A stretch of 9,807 bases of DNA from Candidatus Hydrogenedentota bacterium. Its GTDB lineage: Bacteria; Hydrogenedentota; Hydrogenedentia; Hydrogenedentiales; CAITNO01. Location of the stretch: the NCBI GenBank assembly GCA_903922535.1, contig CAIXUF010000736.1, forward strand, positions 1-9,807. The letters run 5' to 3'. The number at the start of each line of letters is the position of its first letter. Positions within the stretch are counted from its first letter, which is position 1. The notes beneath the pieces were generated by a model. The model was not told the origin of the DNA. It saw only the letters and a program-made list of their open reading frames with translations, and searched no databases. The translations under genes and the position numbers were made by a program. This document shows positions 1 to 7,577 of the stretch, piece by piece.

Positions 1-189
1 CAAATGCTCCGCAACGTCAGGCTGGAAATGCCGTCTGTTTCACATTTCCTGTGCCTCATTGTCAAAAAGCGCCATCCGAAGAACATAAATCGGTGTGTGC
101 GCAAAACCACAACACGCAAAAGCGCCCGCCCGTAATTCACTCATGCCAGAGACGGGTGTGTCCGGAATGATGACGTCCTGAACGACGGT

Positions 190-207
190 GTGCGCAGCGA
201 AACGCAC
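190..207. other. weak hairpin downstream of pepA
   Basis: GTGCG at 190-194 pairs with CGCAC at 203-207 across an 8-base loop, 11 bases beyond the pepA stop codon. It could help end the pepA transcript, but no clear T-tract follows on the minus strand. Its GGTG...GCACC flavour recalls the better REP hairpins at 8812-8911, so it may be a decayed copy of that kind of element. I see no gene or other convincing signal in the rest of 1-217. Confidence 0.25.
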
Positions 208-217
208 CCCACTCGTC

Positions 218-1714
218 CTACTTTTCCGCCAGATCCATGATCCACCTGACCAGCAGGCGCACGCCGAAGCCTGTGGCGTGCTTGGAATTGAGGTGGGGCA
301 CACCCTTCACGCCATAAGCCACACCCGCGATGTCGAGGTGCGCCCAGGGGGTATCGCCGATAAAATGCTGGAGGAACGCCGCCGCCGTGATCGCGCCCGC
401 GTCGCGGCCGGTTCCGATGTTGCAGAGGTCGGCATGGGTGCCCTCCATCTGCTTCTTGTAGTCGTCCCAAAGTGGCAGTTTCCAGAGCCGGTCGCCCGTG
501 GCCTCGCCCGCCTGGATGAGCCCGTCCATGAGCGCGTCGTCGTTGCCCAGAATCCCGGCGCAGCAGTGGCCGAGCGCGACCACGCACGCGCCCGTGAGCG
601 TGGCGAGATCGACAATCGTGTCGGGCTTGTACTTGTCCACCGTGTAGGCCATCGCGTCGGCCAGGATCAGCCGGCCCTCGGCGTCGGTGTTGTGCACCTC
701 GATGGTCTTGCCGTTGTACGCGCGCACAATGTCGCCCGGAGTCTGCGCCCGCGAGCCGGTCTTGTTCTCGACGGCCGGCACGACGGCGATGACGTTCACC
801 GTGGGCCGCAGCCAGGCAATGGTCATCATGGCGCAGAGCACCGCCGCCGCGCCGCACATGTCGTACTTCATCTCGTGCATGTTCTGCGCCGGCTTGATGC
901 TGATGCCGCCGCAGTCAAAACAGACGCCTTTGCCCGCGACGGCCACGGTCTTGGTGGCCTTCGGGTGGCGGTATTCCAGCAGGATCAGTTTCGGCTCGTT
1001 GTCCGCGCCCCTGGCCACGCCGAGGAGTGCGTTCATGCCCAGCTTGGCCATTTTCTTCTCGTCGAGCACGGTGCATTTGCAGTCGGACTGCTGCGCGATG
1101 CCCTGGGCAAATTCGGCCAGCGCCGCCGGGGTCATCTCATTGGCCGCCGTGTTGGCGAGCTGGCGGGCGCCGTTCACGCCCGTCGCAATCAGCGCGGCAA
1201 GACCGCAGTTCCGCTCCATGGCCTCGGCCCGCTTGCCGTCGGCCACGACAACGGTCACCCCCTCAACCTTCACGGGGGCGGGTTTGTCCTCCGGCCGTTT
1301 GCGGTACACGTCAAAGTCGTACTGCGCCAGCACCAGCCCCTCCACGAAAGCCTCGACCGGCAGTTCCGGAAAGGCGGAGGCGTCGAGAACGAGCCGCGCC
1401 ACACGGTGCCGCGAAAAATGCCGCACCGCCTTGCCCGCCGCCCGCCGCAGTGTCTCGGCATTGCAGGTGTCGCGTTTGCCCAGCCCCAGGGCAAGCACTC
1501 CGCCGCAGGCCGCGCCCGGCGTCGGCAGGTAGTAGGTGGCCTGCGCCTTCCCCGTCACGGCCTCCCGCGCGGCCAGCGCCGCAAACACCGCCGCATGCGC
1601 CGGGTCGAGCACCGCGCTTTGCAGGGGAAATTCCTTTTCATACACCGGCACAACCAGGCACGCGTCATCCCCGCCTTTTCTCAGCTTGCCGGACACCACC
1701 GCTTTGATTTCCAT
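218..1714 (-). CDS. pepA: leucyl aminopeptidase (M17 family, PepA)
   Basis: This is a cytosolic two-metal aminopeptidase that removes N-terminal residues from peptides in protein turnover. The 498-residue length matches the family. The C-terminal catalytic domain carries every expected residue: Lys262 and Asp267 in the KGVCFDCGG stretch, catalytic Lys274 in ISIKP, Asp285 in MKYD, and Asp344, Glu346 and Arg348 in the NTDAEGRL signature. Their spacing follows E. coli PepA (K270, D275, K282, D293, D353, E355) almost exactly. Cys replaces the usual Thr/Ser on both sides of Phe-Asp in the metal loop, which is uncommon but does not touch a ligand. A purine-rich GGGAAGAG just before the ATG serves as ribosome-binding site. 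The N-terminal domain is the variable one in this family. It lies 57 bp downstream of miaB on the same strand and may share its transcript, although a hairpin separates them. Confidence 0.96.
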   Translation of the reverse strand: MEIKAVVSGKLRKGGDDACLVVPVYEKEFPLQSAVLDPAHAAVFAALAAREAVTGKAQATYYLPTPGAACGGVLALGLGKRDTCNAETLRRAAGKAVRHFSRHRVARLVLDASAFPELPVEAFVEGLVLAQYDFDVYRKRPEDKPAPVKVEGVTVVVADGKRAEAMERNCGLAALIATGVNGARQLANTAANEMTPAALAEFAQGIAQQSDCKCTVLDEKKMAKLGMNALLGVARGADNEPKLILLEYRHPKATKTVAVAGKGVCFDCGGISIKPAQNMHEMKYDMCGAAAVLCAMMTIAWLRPTVNVIAVVPAVENKTGSRAQTPGDIVRAYNGKTIEVHNTDAEGRLILADAMAYTVDKYKPDTIVDLATLTGACVVALGHCCAGILGNDDALMDGLIQAGEATGDRLWKLPLWDDYKKQMEGTHADLCNIGTGRDAGAITAAAFLQHFIGDTPWAHLDIAGVAYGVKGVPHLNSKHATGFGVRLLVRWIMDLAEK

Positions 1715-1738
1715 GACTCTTCCCTTTCGCTCATGTGG

Positions 1739-1758
1739 GACAGCCGCCCTCGGCTGTC
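1739..1758. repeat. perfect 8-bp hairpin between miaB and pepA
   Basis: GACAGCCG (1739-1746) and CGGCTGTC (1751-1758) form a perfect 8-bp stem with a four-base loop. It lies in the 57-bp gap after the miaB stop and before the pepA start. No T-tract follows on the minus strand, so it is not a textbook intrinsic terminator. A dispersed REP-like palindrome, an mRNA processing or stability hairpin, or an attenuating structure are all possible. Confidence 0.6.
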
Positions 1759-1771
1759 AGCATGCAACCCG

Positions 1772-3097
1772 TCAGCCCGCCTCTCCCACAAGCCAGTGGC
1801 CTTCATGGCCGGTGACCCGTGTGCGGACAAGGTCTCCCATTTCAATGCCATCGCCCTTCACCGCAATGGCCCGATAACCGTCGGTGCGGCCGTTCATCCA
1901 GCCGGGTTTCCGCGGATGCGGTCCGTCGATGAGGACTTCCTGCTCCGTGCCCACCAACCCCTGTTGGCAGTCGCGGTTAATCTCCTCCTGCAGCGCGATC
2001 ACCCGGGCAAGCCGCGCATCCTTGATTTCCCGCGGCACGTCATCGGGCAGCGCCGCTGCGGCCGTTTCCGGGCGCGGCGAATACTTGAACGGAAACACCT
2101 GGCTGAAGCGCACTTCCCGTAGAACAGCCAGGGTGCCCTCAAAATTCTCGTCCGTCTCGCCCGGGAAGCCCACGATCAGGTCCGTGCTGATCTCCACCCC
2201 CGGCACGGCCTGCCGCAGATAGCGCACCTTGTCCAGATATTCGGCAATGGTGTGGCGGCGGCGCATGGCCTTCAGGACGGGGTCGGAACCGGCCTGGAAG
2301 GGCAGGTGCAACTGCCTGCAAATGGCCGGTCGCGCCGCCATCAAGTCCGAAAGCGCGTTGTTCCAGTCCTTCGGATGGGGCGACGTGAAGCGAAGCCGCT
2401 TCAACCCTTCTATTTGCGACACGGCGTCAAGCAGCTCGTAGAATCCGAACTCTTCCGCTGCCCGGTAAGAATTCACGTTCTGGCCGAGCAGCCATATCTC
2501 CTTCGCCCCGCGGGCCACCAGGCTGCGCGCATCGCGCAGGATGTTCTCCGGCTCCCGCGACACCTCACGCCCGCGTGTGCGCGGCACGATGCAGAAGCTG
2601 CACAGGTTGTTGCAGCCCTTGGTGATGGCAATGTACGCCTTGAACCCCTCCACGTGACCGCGCTCCACCCATTCCTCGGGGATGAAGTTCTGGGTGCGGC
2701 CCTCACGGGGCAGCCACTCGGTCGCGCACACCCGCTCCCCGGCGCGCACCCGGCCGACCAGCTCGGGCAGACGGAACATCTGGTCCGGGCCGAACACCAG
2801 GTCCACAAGGTGCTCGCGCTGGAGTATGTGCCGCCCCTCCTGCTGGGCCACGCAGCCCGCCACCGCCACCACCGTCTTCGGACGGCGCTGCTTTATCCCG
2901 CGCAGTGTGCCCAGGAAGCTGAACACCTTGTTTTCAGGATTATGGCGCACCGAACAGGTGTTGACCACGATCAGCGTGGCCTCTTCGGGCGAAGCCGCCG
3001 GAAGGTAGCCGGAATCAGCCATTAAATCGAGTATTCGCTGGCTGTCGTGCTCATTCATCTGGCAACCGAAGGTCTTTATGTATACTCTTGGGGTCAT
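1772..3097 (-). CDS. miaB: tRNA-2-methylthio-N6-dimethylallyladenosine synthase MiaB
   Basis: This radical-SAM methylthiotransferase converts i6A37 to ms2i6A37 in tRNAs that read UNN codons. The 441-residue protein has all three family domains in order. The N-terminal UPF0004 domain supplies the auxiliary 4Fe-4S ligands Cys12 (KTFGCQMNEHDSQR), Cys48 (NTCSVR) and Cys82 (AGCVAQ). The radical-SAM core carries Cys162, Cys166 and Cys169 in GCNNLCSFC. A C-terminal TRAM domain covers roughly residues 375-441. The start at 3097 was chosen because family similarity begins at MTPRVYIKTFGCQ. The same frame stays open up to 3703, but that stretch lies antisense to the next gene and resembles no MiaB. No strong Shine-Dalgarno sequence precedes this ATG. 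Transcription diverges from the ytxJ-like gene and is followed by pepA. Confidence 0.96.
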   Translation of the reverse strand: MTPRVYIKTFGCQMNEHDSQRILDLMADSGYLPAASPEEATLIVVNTCSVRHNPENKVFSFLGTLRGIKQRRPKTVVAVAGCVAQQEGRHILQREHLVDLVFGPDQMFRLPELVGRVRAGERVCATEWLPREGRTQNFIPEEWVERGHVEGFKAYIAITKGCNNLCSFCIVPRTRGREVSREPENILRDARSLVARGAKEIWLLGQNVNSYRAAEEFGFYELLDAVSQIEGLKRLRFTSPHPKDWNNALSDLMAARPAICRQLHLPFQAGSDPVLKAMRRRHTIAEYLDKVRYLRQAVPGVEISTDLIVGFPGETDENFEGTLAVLREVRFSQVFPFKYSPRPETAAAALPDDVPREIKDARLARVIALQEEINRDCQQGLVGTEQEVLIDGPHPRKPGWMNGRTDGYRAIAVKGDGIEMGDLVRTRVTGHEGHWLVGEAG

Positions 3098-3150
3098 GTG
3101 GACAGCATTTGCACCGTTGGAAGTGTTAGAAAAGTAGAGTAACGAGTATA

Positions 3151-3185
3151 CCATCCGGCCCCGAAACCCGGCAAAACCCGGATGG
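3151..3185. promoter_or_regulatory. 8-bp inverted repeat in the divergent miaB/ytxJ gap
   Basis: CCATCCGG (3151-3158) and CCGGATGG (3178-3185) are perfect inverted copies separated by 19 bases. They lie in the 102-bp region between the divergent starts of miaB (3097) and the ytxJ-like gene (3200). A regulator site for both genes, or a leader hairpin just ahead of the ytxJ ribosome-binding site, would fit. A TATACT hexamer at 3145-3150 on the minus strand could be a miaB -10 box, but I see no good -35 box for it. Confidence 0.3.
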
Positions 3186-3188
3186 CAT

Positions 3189-3193
3189 GGAGA
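3189..3193 (+). promoter_or_regulatory. Shine-Dalgarno site deciding the ytxJ start
   Basis: GGAGA lies six bases before the ATG at 3200. The earlier in-frame ATG at 3182 has no such site and falls inside the right arm of the upstream inverted repeat, so 3200 is the better start. Confidence 0.7.
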
Positions 3194-3199
3194 ATCGAC

Positions 3200-3541
3200 A
3201 TGCGCGAGATTACCACCCTGGAAGAATTCGACGCGCTCCTGGTGGAGAGCGAGCGGGAGCCCATTCTCATCTTCAAGCACAGCACCCGCTGCCCCGTTTC
3301 CGCAGCCGCCCACAACCGGATGCAGGCATGGGAGCGCGTGCTGGGGGAAACGGCGCCGAAAGTGTACTTCGTCCGGGTCATCGAATCCCGGGAGCTGTCC
3401 AACGAAATCGCCGTCCATCTCGGTGTCACCCACCAGTCGCCCCAGGTCATTCTTGTGCGCGACGGATTTGCCCTCTGGAACGCCTCCCACGGCGGGATTG
3501 GCGGGCTGGCGCTGGACGCCGCGCTGCATGAACTCGGCTGA
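3200..3541 (+). CDS. ytxJ: YtxJ/BrxC-like monothiol bacilliredoxin (DUF2847)
   Basis: This is a 113-residue thioredoxin-fold protein of the family annotated as bacillithiol-system redox-active protein YtxJ. In Bacilli the family is linked to removing low-molecular-weight thiols from oxidised proteins. The fold signature is visible: a beta strand (PILIFKHST), then the active-site loop TRCPVS with Cys31, then a long helix. A later SPQVIL stretch supplies the expected cis-proline. Cys31 is the only cysteine in the protein, so it must act by a one-cysteine mechanism or with a partner. Bacillus YtxJ has TCPIS at the equivalent place. The start follows the ribosome-binding site at 3189-3193. The gene diverges from miaB and is separated by 126 bp from the peptidase downstream. 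Which thiol cofactor this host uses cannot be told from the window. Confidence 0.85.
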   Translation: MREITTLEEFDALLVESEREPILIFKHSTRCPVSAAAHNRMQAWERVLGETAPKVYFVRVIESRELSNEIAVHLGVTHQSPQVILVRDGFALWNASHGGIGGLALDAALHELG

Positions 3542-3584
3542 GCGCGCCTGTTCGAAAGATGCGCACACGCCCGCGCCTGTGGCA

Positions 3585-3593
3585 TGATATATA
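3585..3593 (+). promoter_or_regulatory. extended -10 promoter for the S41 peptidase gene
   Basis: The string TGATATATA matches the extended -10 pattern (TG, one base, then a TATAAT-like hexamer). It stands out as an AT-rich island in GC-rich flanks. No -35 box is visible at 17 bp, which is usual for extended -10 promoters. Transcription would start near 3600, leaving a leader of about 70 bases before the ATG at 3668. Confidence 0.4.
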
Positions 3594-3667
3594 AGGAACG
3601 TTGTCACCGACCGGCGGCACGCTTCCAAAGGGTCGCACACCCAACGCAAGCGGGATTGTCCTACGCC

Positions 3668-5164
3668 ATGCCCATCACACTGCAGCGCCGACACGCCGCC
3701 CACCGGTCTTGCCGGGCTGGGCTGGTTCTGTTGCTGGCCGCACTAACCTTCCTCACCGGCTGCACCACCGCCACCATGCCCATCTTCGGCATACCTTTCC
3801 CCGTTCCCCGCAAGGGCGGGGCCATGGCCGGCTACGCCGAGGGCGATTTCCGGGGCCGAACTTGGATTGAGGCCTTTGATCTCCTGCATGCCCGGCTCTC
3901 CCGCGAATACCCATTCACCGGGTGGAAGGGGATCAAGTGGGACGCCCTCTATGACACCTATTCCGTGCGCGTGGCCGACGCCCAGGCCCGCGACGACAAG
4001 CGCGCCTATTATGTCGCGCTGCGCCAGTATGTCCATTCCCTGCCCGACGGCTACATGGAGGTCAGTGACGAGGAGGACTTCCGGCAGGACGCCATCGGTG
4101 GCGGATTTGGGATCTCAGTCGCCCCGCTGGACAATGATCTCGTGGTCGTCTACCGCATCGCCAAGGGCGGCGACGCCGAGAAGGCGGGCATCAGGTGGGG
4201 CGCCCAAATCACCCAGTGGAACGGCAAACCCATCGGAGAGGCGCTCAAGGCCGCGCCGGAATTGTGGAGCCACGCCCCCGCGTCCACCTATGTCGGCCGC
4301 ACGCTCGACCGCTGCATGTTTCTGACCCGGGGTCCCGTCGGCGCCACCGCCAAGGTCACCTTCAAGAACCGGGACGCGCAGAAGCCGCAGACCGCCACGC
4401 TGACCGCGCAGGACGACAAGTACGCCGGTCTCGGCGATGTGGTCCACTACGCCAGGGATTTCAGCGAGGTCGAGTCCCCCTTTGAAAGCCGCACCCTGCC
4501 GGGAGGCTATGGGTACATTAATATATTGTCCCAGTCCAACACGCTCATGACCCCCTTCCCCGACCGTGCCTTCAAGAAAGTTATCGACAAATTCATCCAC
4601 GACAAGACGCCCGGCCTCATCCTCGACCTGCGCGGCAACCAGGGCGGTGACATGGCGCTGGCCAAAGCCTTCGCCGGACACTTTGTGGACACGGGTCGAA
4701 ACCTGGGACGGCTGGTCACCTTCGACACCAACAAGAACGGCTTTGCCCTTGACGAGAAGGAGGGCATCCAGGTCGGGCCGCGACAGCCCCACTACGACGG
4801 CCGCATCATCGTCCTCGTCCACCGCTCCACCCGCGACAGCGGCCAGGTCATCGCCCGCGCCCTGCAGGGACAGTCCAACGTCGTCGTCATGGGTGTGCTC
4901 GGCACCGAGGGTTCGCTCGCCCAGGTCGGCGGCGAAATCACCATGCCCGGCGGATACGTCGTGCACTATCCCGTCGGCCGTTACGTCGATGAAAAGGGGA
5001 ACGTGCTCATCACCACAAACGCCGAAGGCGACGGCGGCGTGGAGCCCGACATCGTCATCCCCGCCACGGTCGGTCTCTATGAAGCCCAGTTCACCCGCGC
5101 CCGCGACTCCCTGCTCGACGCCGCGGTCGATGAATTGAAGCGGCAGATTTCCGCCAAGAAGTAG
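3668..5164 (+). CDS. S41-family peptidase, predicted lipoprotein with PDZ domain
   Basis: The 498-residue protein is predicted to be exported and lipid-anchored. A basic N-terminus is followed by the hydrophobic run LVLLLAALTFLTG and a lipobox ending LTGC, so Cys32 would be the acylated residue. The start at 3668 places this signal correctly; the upstream in-frame ATG at 3584 lies inside the promoter. Residues about 142-225 look like a PDZ domain (GGGFGIS, then KAGIRWGAQITQWNGKPI). Residues about 280-470 form the S41 core: GYGYINI, the oxyanion-type motif LDLRGNQGGD at 319-328, and a candidate nucleophile Ser391 in TRDSGQVIARAL. The segment after it reads GVLGTEGSLAQ, so the lysine of the CtpA/Prc Ser-Lys dyad is not apparent; the protein is closer to IRBP/tricorn-like S41 members or may be inactive. 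Likely job: processing or binding of unfolded tails at the envelope. Substrate unknown. Confidence 0.85.
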   Translation: MPITLQRRHAAHRSCRAGLVLLLAALTFLTGCTTATMPIFGIPFPVPRKGGAMAGYAEGDFRGRTWIEAFDLLHARLSREYPFTGWKGIKWDALYDTYSVRVADAQARDDKRAYYVALRQYVHSLPDGYMEVSDEEDFRQDAIGGGFGISVAPLDNDLVVVYRIAKGGDAEKAGIRWGAQITQWNGKPIGEALKAAPELWSHAPASTYVGRTLDRCMFLTRGPVGATAKVTFKNRDAQKPQTATLTAQDDKYAGLGDVVHYARDFSEVESPFESRTLPGGYGYINILSQSNTLMTPFPDRAFKKVIDKFIHDKTPGLILDLRGNQGGDMALAKAFAGHFVDTGRNLGRLVTFDTNKNGFALDEKEGIQVGPRQPHYDGRIIVLVHRSTRDSGQVIARALQGQSNVVVMGVLGTEGSLAQVGGEITMPGGYVVHYPVGRYVDEKGNVLITTNAEGDGGVEPDIVIPATVGLYEAQFTRARDSLLDAAVDELKRQISAKK

Positions 5165-5244
5165 GTGTCAAGTGCCACCACATCGTTCAGTAGCACCCGC
5201 TTGCGCCGCCAATTCAAGGCAATCTAATCGGATCGATAGACCGA

Positions 5245-5260
5245 CAACGCCGATTTTCGC
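5245..5260 (+). repeat. left arm of 16-bp inverted repeat around transposase remnant
   Basis: CAACGCCGATTTTCGC here is the exact reverse complement of 6006-6021. It lies 27 bp beyond the transposase stop codon, where a terminal inverted repeat of an insertion sequence would be expected. The pentamer GACCG occurs just outside this arm (5239-5243) and again at the outer edge of the other (6021-6025), possibly a decayed target duplication. Confidence 0.6.
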
Positions 5261-5287
5261 GGGGTGAGACGCACCCCAGAATTGAGA

Positions 5288-6071
5288 CTATTTGAACTCG
5301 AAACGCAGGCGTTTGTTCTTCAGCCAGGGGATGGGCGGGAGGTTCCGGTCGAGCTTTTCCTGTGCGATGACGGGATTGTGTGAGCGCCGGTAAAATGAGA
5401 CGACAATGTCCTCGCCCTTCAGGCTTATATCGCCTCCCGTCTCGATGAATTTCCGGTGGAGTTGTTTGGGTTCCATGCGTTCGCAGCCGTTGGCGAGCAC
5501 CGTCATGACAACGTCGGTGTTGACGTTGAGCCTCGCCTCGCTGGACAGGCAGTCCGCATGGAAGAAATTGACGTTGATGCCGATGTCGTTTTCGATGCTC
5601 CTGCGGCGGATGTGGCGGGTGACGATTTCCCTGCCGGAAACGTCTTCGTTGTCCGTGATGAACAGGGTGGGGGGGGCCGCGGCGGAAGTCGGCGGCCACC
5701 TGGCGGCAGGTTCCCGGATATCCGTCCAGCGCGACGCTGTCGTCGAAGTGGCGGATGCGCTGATGGCGGCGCCGGGGCGTGTCTATGACGGCGCTTGTCC
5801 AGTCCTTTGCGGGCCGGGCTGGCAGGTCGCGCACCATCCGCGCGCCCCGGCGGCGGATGATGATGAAGTGTACGCCGCGTTCGCGCAACCGGCCGGGCGT
5901 GGAATAGGCAGTGAATTTGCTGTCAAAGTAGAGCCATTCTGGACCGCCCTGTTCATCGCTCATTTGCCGGCCAAAGCGCTCAAAAACCGGGGCGCATTCG
6001 TTCATGCGAAAATCGGCGTTGACCGGAAATGGCACCCCTGATAGAATGGCTCCCAAAGCCGCACTGATCAT
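5288..6071 (-). pseudogene. DDE (IS4-superfamily-like) transposase remnant, frameshifted and N-terminally truncated
   Basis: Two minus-strand frames together give one transposase. The upstream frame encodes ECAPVFERFGRQM, GGPEWLYFDSKFTAYS and HFIIIRRRGARMVRDLPARP and continues to about 5677. The downstream frame then supplies PPTLFITDNEDVSGREIV, IENDIGINVNFFHADCLSS, MTVLANGCERMEPKQLHRKF and the C-terminus ending RLRFEFK. The switch falls in a run of eight G on the plus strand (5669-5676). Removing one base joins the frames smoothly and gives about 260 residues. The candidate catalytic triad is Asp of YFDSK, Asp of TDNED and Glu of IENDIG. Such transposases are normally considerably longer, so the N-terminal part is probably lost; the frame runs upstream into sequence antisense to the oxidoreductase. 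The exact IS family name is uncertain. A sequencing error in the homopolymer is possible, but the truncation would remain. Confidence 0.8.
6006..6021 (-). repeat. right arm of 16-bp inverted repeat, inside the transposase frame
   Basis: This is the exact reverse complement of 5245-5260. It lies within the transposase remnant, encoding the residues VNADFR just before an in-frame ATG at 6005 (MNECAPVFERF). If it is a real terminal repeat, the element would be only 777 bp and its transposase would begin at that ATG. Otherwise an internal deletion or inversion has placed the two copies. Confidence 0.55.
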
Positions 6072-6110
6072 ACAGCAGGCTGGCGCGGCACAACATGGGA
6101 AGGTCGCATT

Positions 6111-7439
6111 ATGTCGGCTACGGGTGGAATCTCTCGGCGGGGCTTTCTGAAGGGAACAGGCCGCATGGCAGCCGGCATGGCGGTGTTTCCGCAGATAGTT
6201 CGCGCCTCGGTGCTCGGGAGGGGCGGAGCGCGGGCGCCCAGCGAACGGATCGTCATGGCCGGCATCGGCACCGGCGGCATGGGCCGGGCGGACATGAACT
6301 GCTTTCTCGATTCAAAGGATGCGCAGTTCGTTGCGGTGTGCGACGTGAAACCCGAGGCGAGAAACGCCGCGCGGGACCTGGCAAACGCCCGATACGGGAA
6401 CCAGGACTGCGTGGTGTATGAGCATTTCTGGGAGCTTGTGGGGCGTGACGACATCGACGCGGTGCTGGTGGCGTCAAACGATCACTGGCACGTGCTGCAT
6501 GCCCTTGCCGCGGTGCGTTCGGGCAAGGACGTCTATGTCGAAAAGCCCCTGGGCGTCAGCATCGAGGCGGTGCAGGTCCTGCGCGACGCGGTCCACCGGC
6601 ACGGGCGGGTCTTCCAGTTCGGCACGCAGCAGCGCTCGTCGCAGGAGTTTCGGCACGCCTGCGAACTGGTGCGCAACAAGCGCATCGGGAAGCTCGTTCA
6701 TATCGACGTGGGCGTTCACTCCGGCTCGGCGGAGCGGACAGGCCTGAAACGCTACGACCCGGAGCCAATTCCGGCGGGCTATGACTACGACCTCTGGCTC
6801 GGACCGGCCCCCGTCGCGCCGTACATCAAACAGCGCACCATCAACCCGCACTGGTTCCATATCAGCGACTACTCGCTCGGCTACGTCGCGGGGTGGGGCA
6901 TTCACCACATCGACATCGCGCAGTGGGGGCATGGAACGGAGGACACCGGGCCCGTCGAAATCGACGGATCGGCCCTGTTCTCCACGGACGATGCCATCTG
7001 CGACAATCCGCTTTGGTGGGATGTCAACTGCCGGTACGCCGACGGCGTGACGATGCATTTCACGGGCGCCGGGCCCGGCCTTGACGGCGTGCGGCACGGA
7101 ATCACGTTCAAAGGCACGGACGGATGGGTCTGGGTCAACCGCGGCGCGATCGAGGCGGAGCCGAAATCGCTGCTCACGGAAACCTTCGGGCCGGACGAGA
7201 TTCGGCTGCCGGTCAGCGACCAGCACCAGCAGAATTTCCTCGATGCCGTGCGCGCGCGGACGCAGCCGATTGCGCACATCGACACGGCGTCGCGGTCGGA
7301 CATTGTCTGCCAACTGTCCTGGATCGCGTTCAATCTGCAGCGCAAATTGCGGTGGGATCCCGTGCGCGAACGCTTCATCGACGACGATGCCGCAAACGGG
7401 ATGCTCAAGCGCGCCATGCGCGAACCCTGGCGGCTGTGA
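6111..7439 (+). CDS. Gfo/Idh/MocA family oxidoreductase with Tat signal
   Basis: This is a 442-residue NAD(P)-dependent dehydrogenase of the sugar/inositol oxidoreductase superfamily. It begins with a twin-arginine signal (Arg9-Arg10 in SRRGFLK, then a hydrophobic stretch to about Ala32), so it should be exported folded with its cofactor. The Rossmann fold starts with VMAGIGTGGMG (about 48-58). The family EKP motif is at 144-146, with Lys145 the usual catalytic lysine. A substrate-domain motif GWGIHHIDIAQWG contains His265, His266 and Asp268. Similar Tat-exported paralogues are numerous in Planctomycetota and related phyla, where they are tied to carbohydrate breakdown, but the substrate cannot be read here. 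GGGAAGG ends eight bases before the ATG and acts as ribosome-binding site. The upstream 90 bp overlap transposase debris, so the promoter may derive from it. The next gene is 205 bp downstream on the same strand. Confidence 0.92.
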   Translation: MSATGGISRRGFLKGTGRMAAGMAVFPQIVRASVLGRGGARAPSERIVMAGIGTGGMGRADMNCFLDSKDAQFVAVCDVKPEARNAARDLANARYGNQDCVVYEHFWELVGRDDIDAVLVASNDHWHVLHALAAVRSGKDVYVEKPLGVSIEAVQVLRDAVHRHGRVFQFGTQQRSSQEFRHACELVRNKRIGKLVHIDVGVHSGSAERTGLKRYDPEPIPAGYDYDLWLGPAPVAPYIKQRTINPHWFHISDYSLGYVAGWGIHHIDIAQWGHGTEDTGPVEIDGSALFSTDDAICDNPLWWDVNCRYADGVTMHFTGAGPGLDGVRHGITFKGTDGWVWVNRGAIEAEPKSLLTETFGPDEIRLPVSDQHQQNFLDAVRARTQPIAHIDTASRSDIVCQLSWIAFNLQRKLRWDPVRERFIDDDAANGMLKRAMREPWRL

Positions 7440-7577
7440 CAACCCGGGAGCCGTCCAAGACCCCAGGCGTTGCACTCAATTGTTGCGAAGAATCCACGGT
7501 TCTTGTTCTCCCTGTGAAAGGAGCCTTCAACAAGTGGCCGGCACGCCCGGCATCGGCTGCATAATTCAAAGAAGACG

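Noticed and set aside
218..223. AAG-TAG endings shared by pepA, the S41 gene and the aldolase, suggesting repeat insertion at all three stops
   Set aside because: Only the aldolase end has a clear palindromic element beyond the TAG; Lys plus TAG at the others is readily explained by chance.
188..2122. Long plus-strand open frame of 644 codons across the pepA and miaB region
   Set aside because: It is antisense to two well-recognised genes, is rich in Arg, His and Ala as GC-rich shadows are, and shows no family resemblance.
3098..3703. Upstream extension of the miaB frame by 202 codons
   Set aside because: It runs antisense through the ytxJ-like gene and its promoter region; MiaB similarity begins exactly at the ATG at 3097.
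7488..7504. AAGAA/TTCTT stem after the oxidoreductase as a terminator
   Set aside because: The stem is five A-T-rich base pairs with no proper T-tract, too weak to call.
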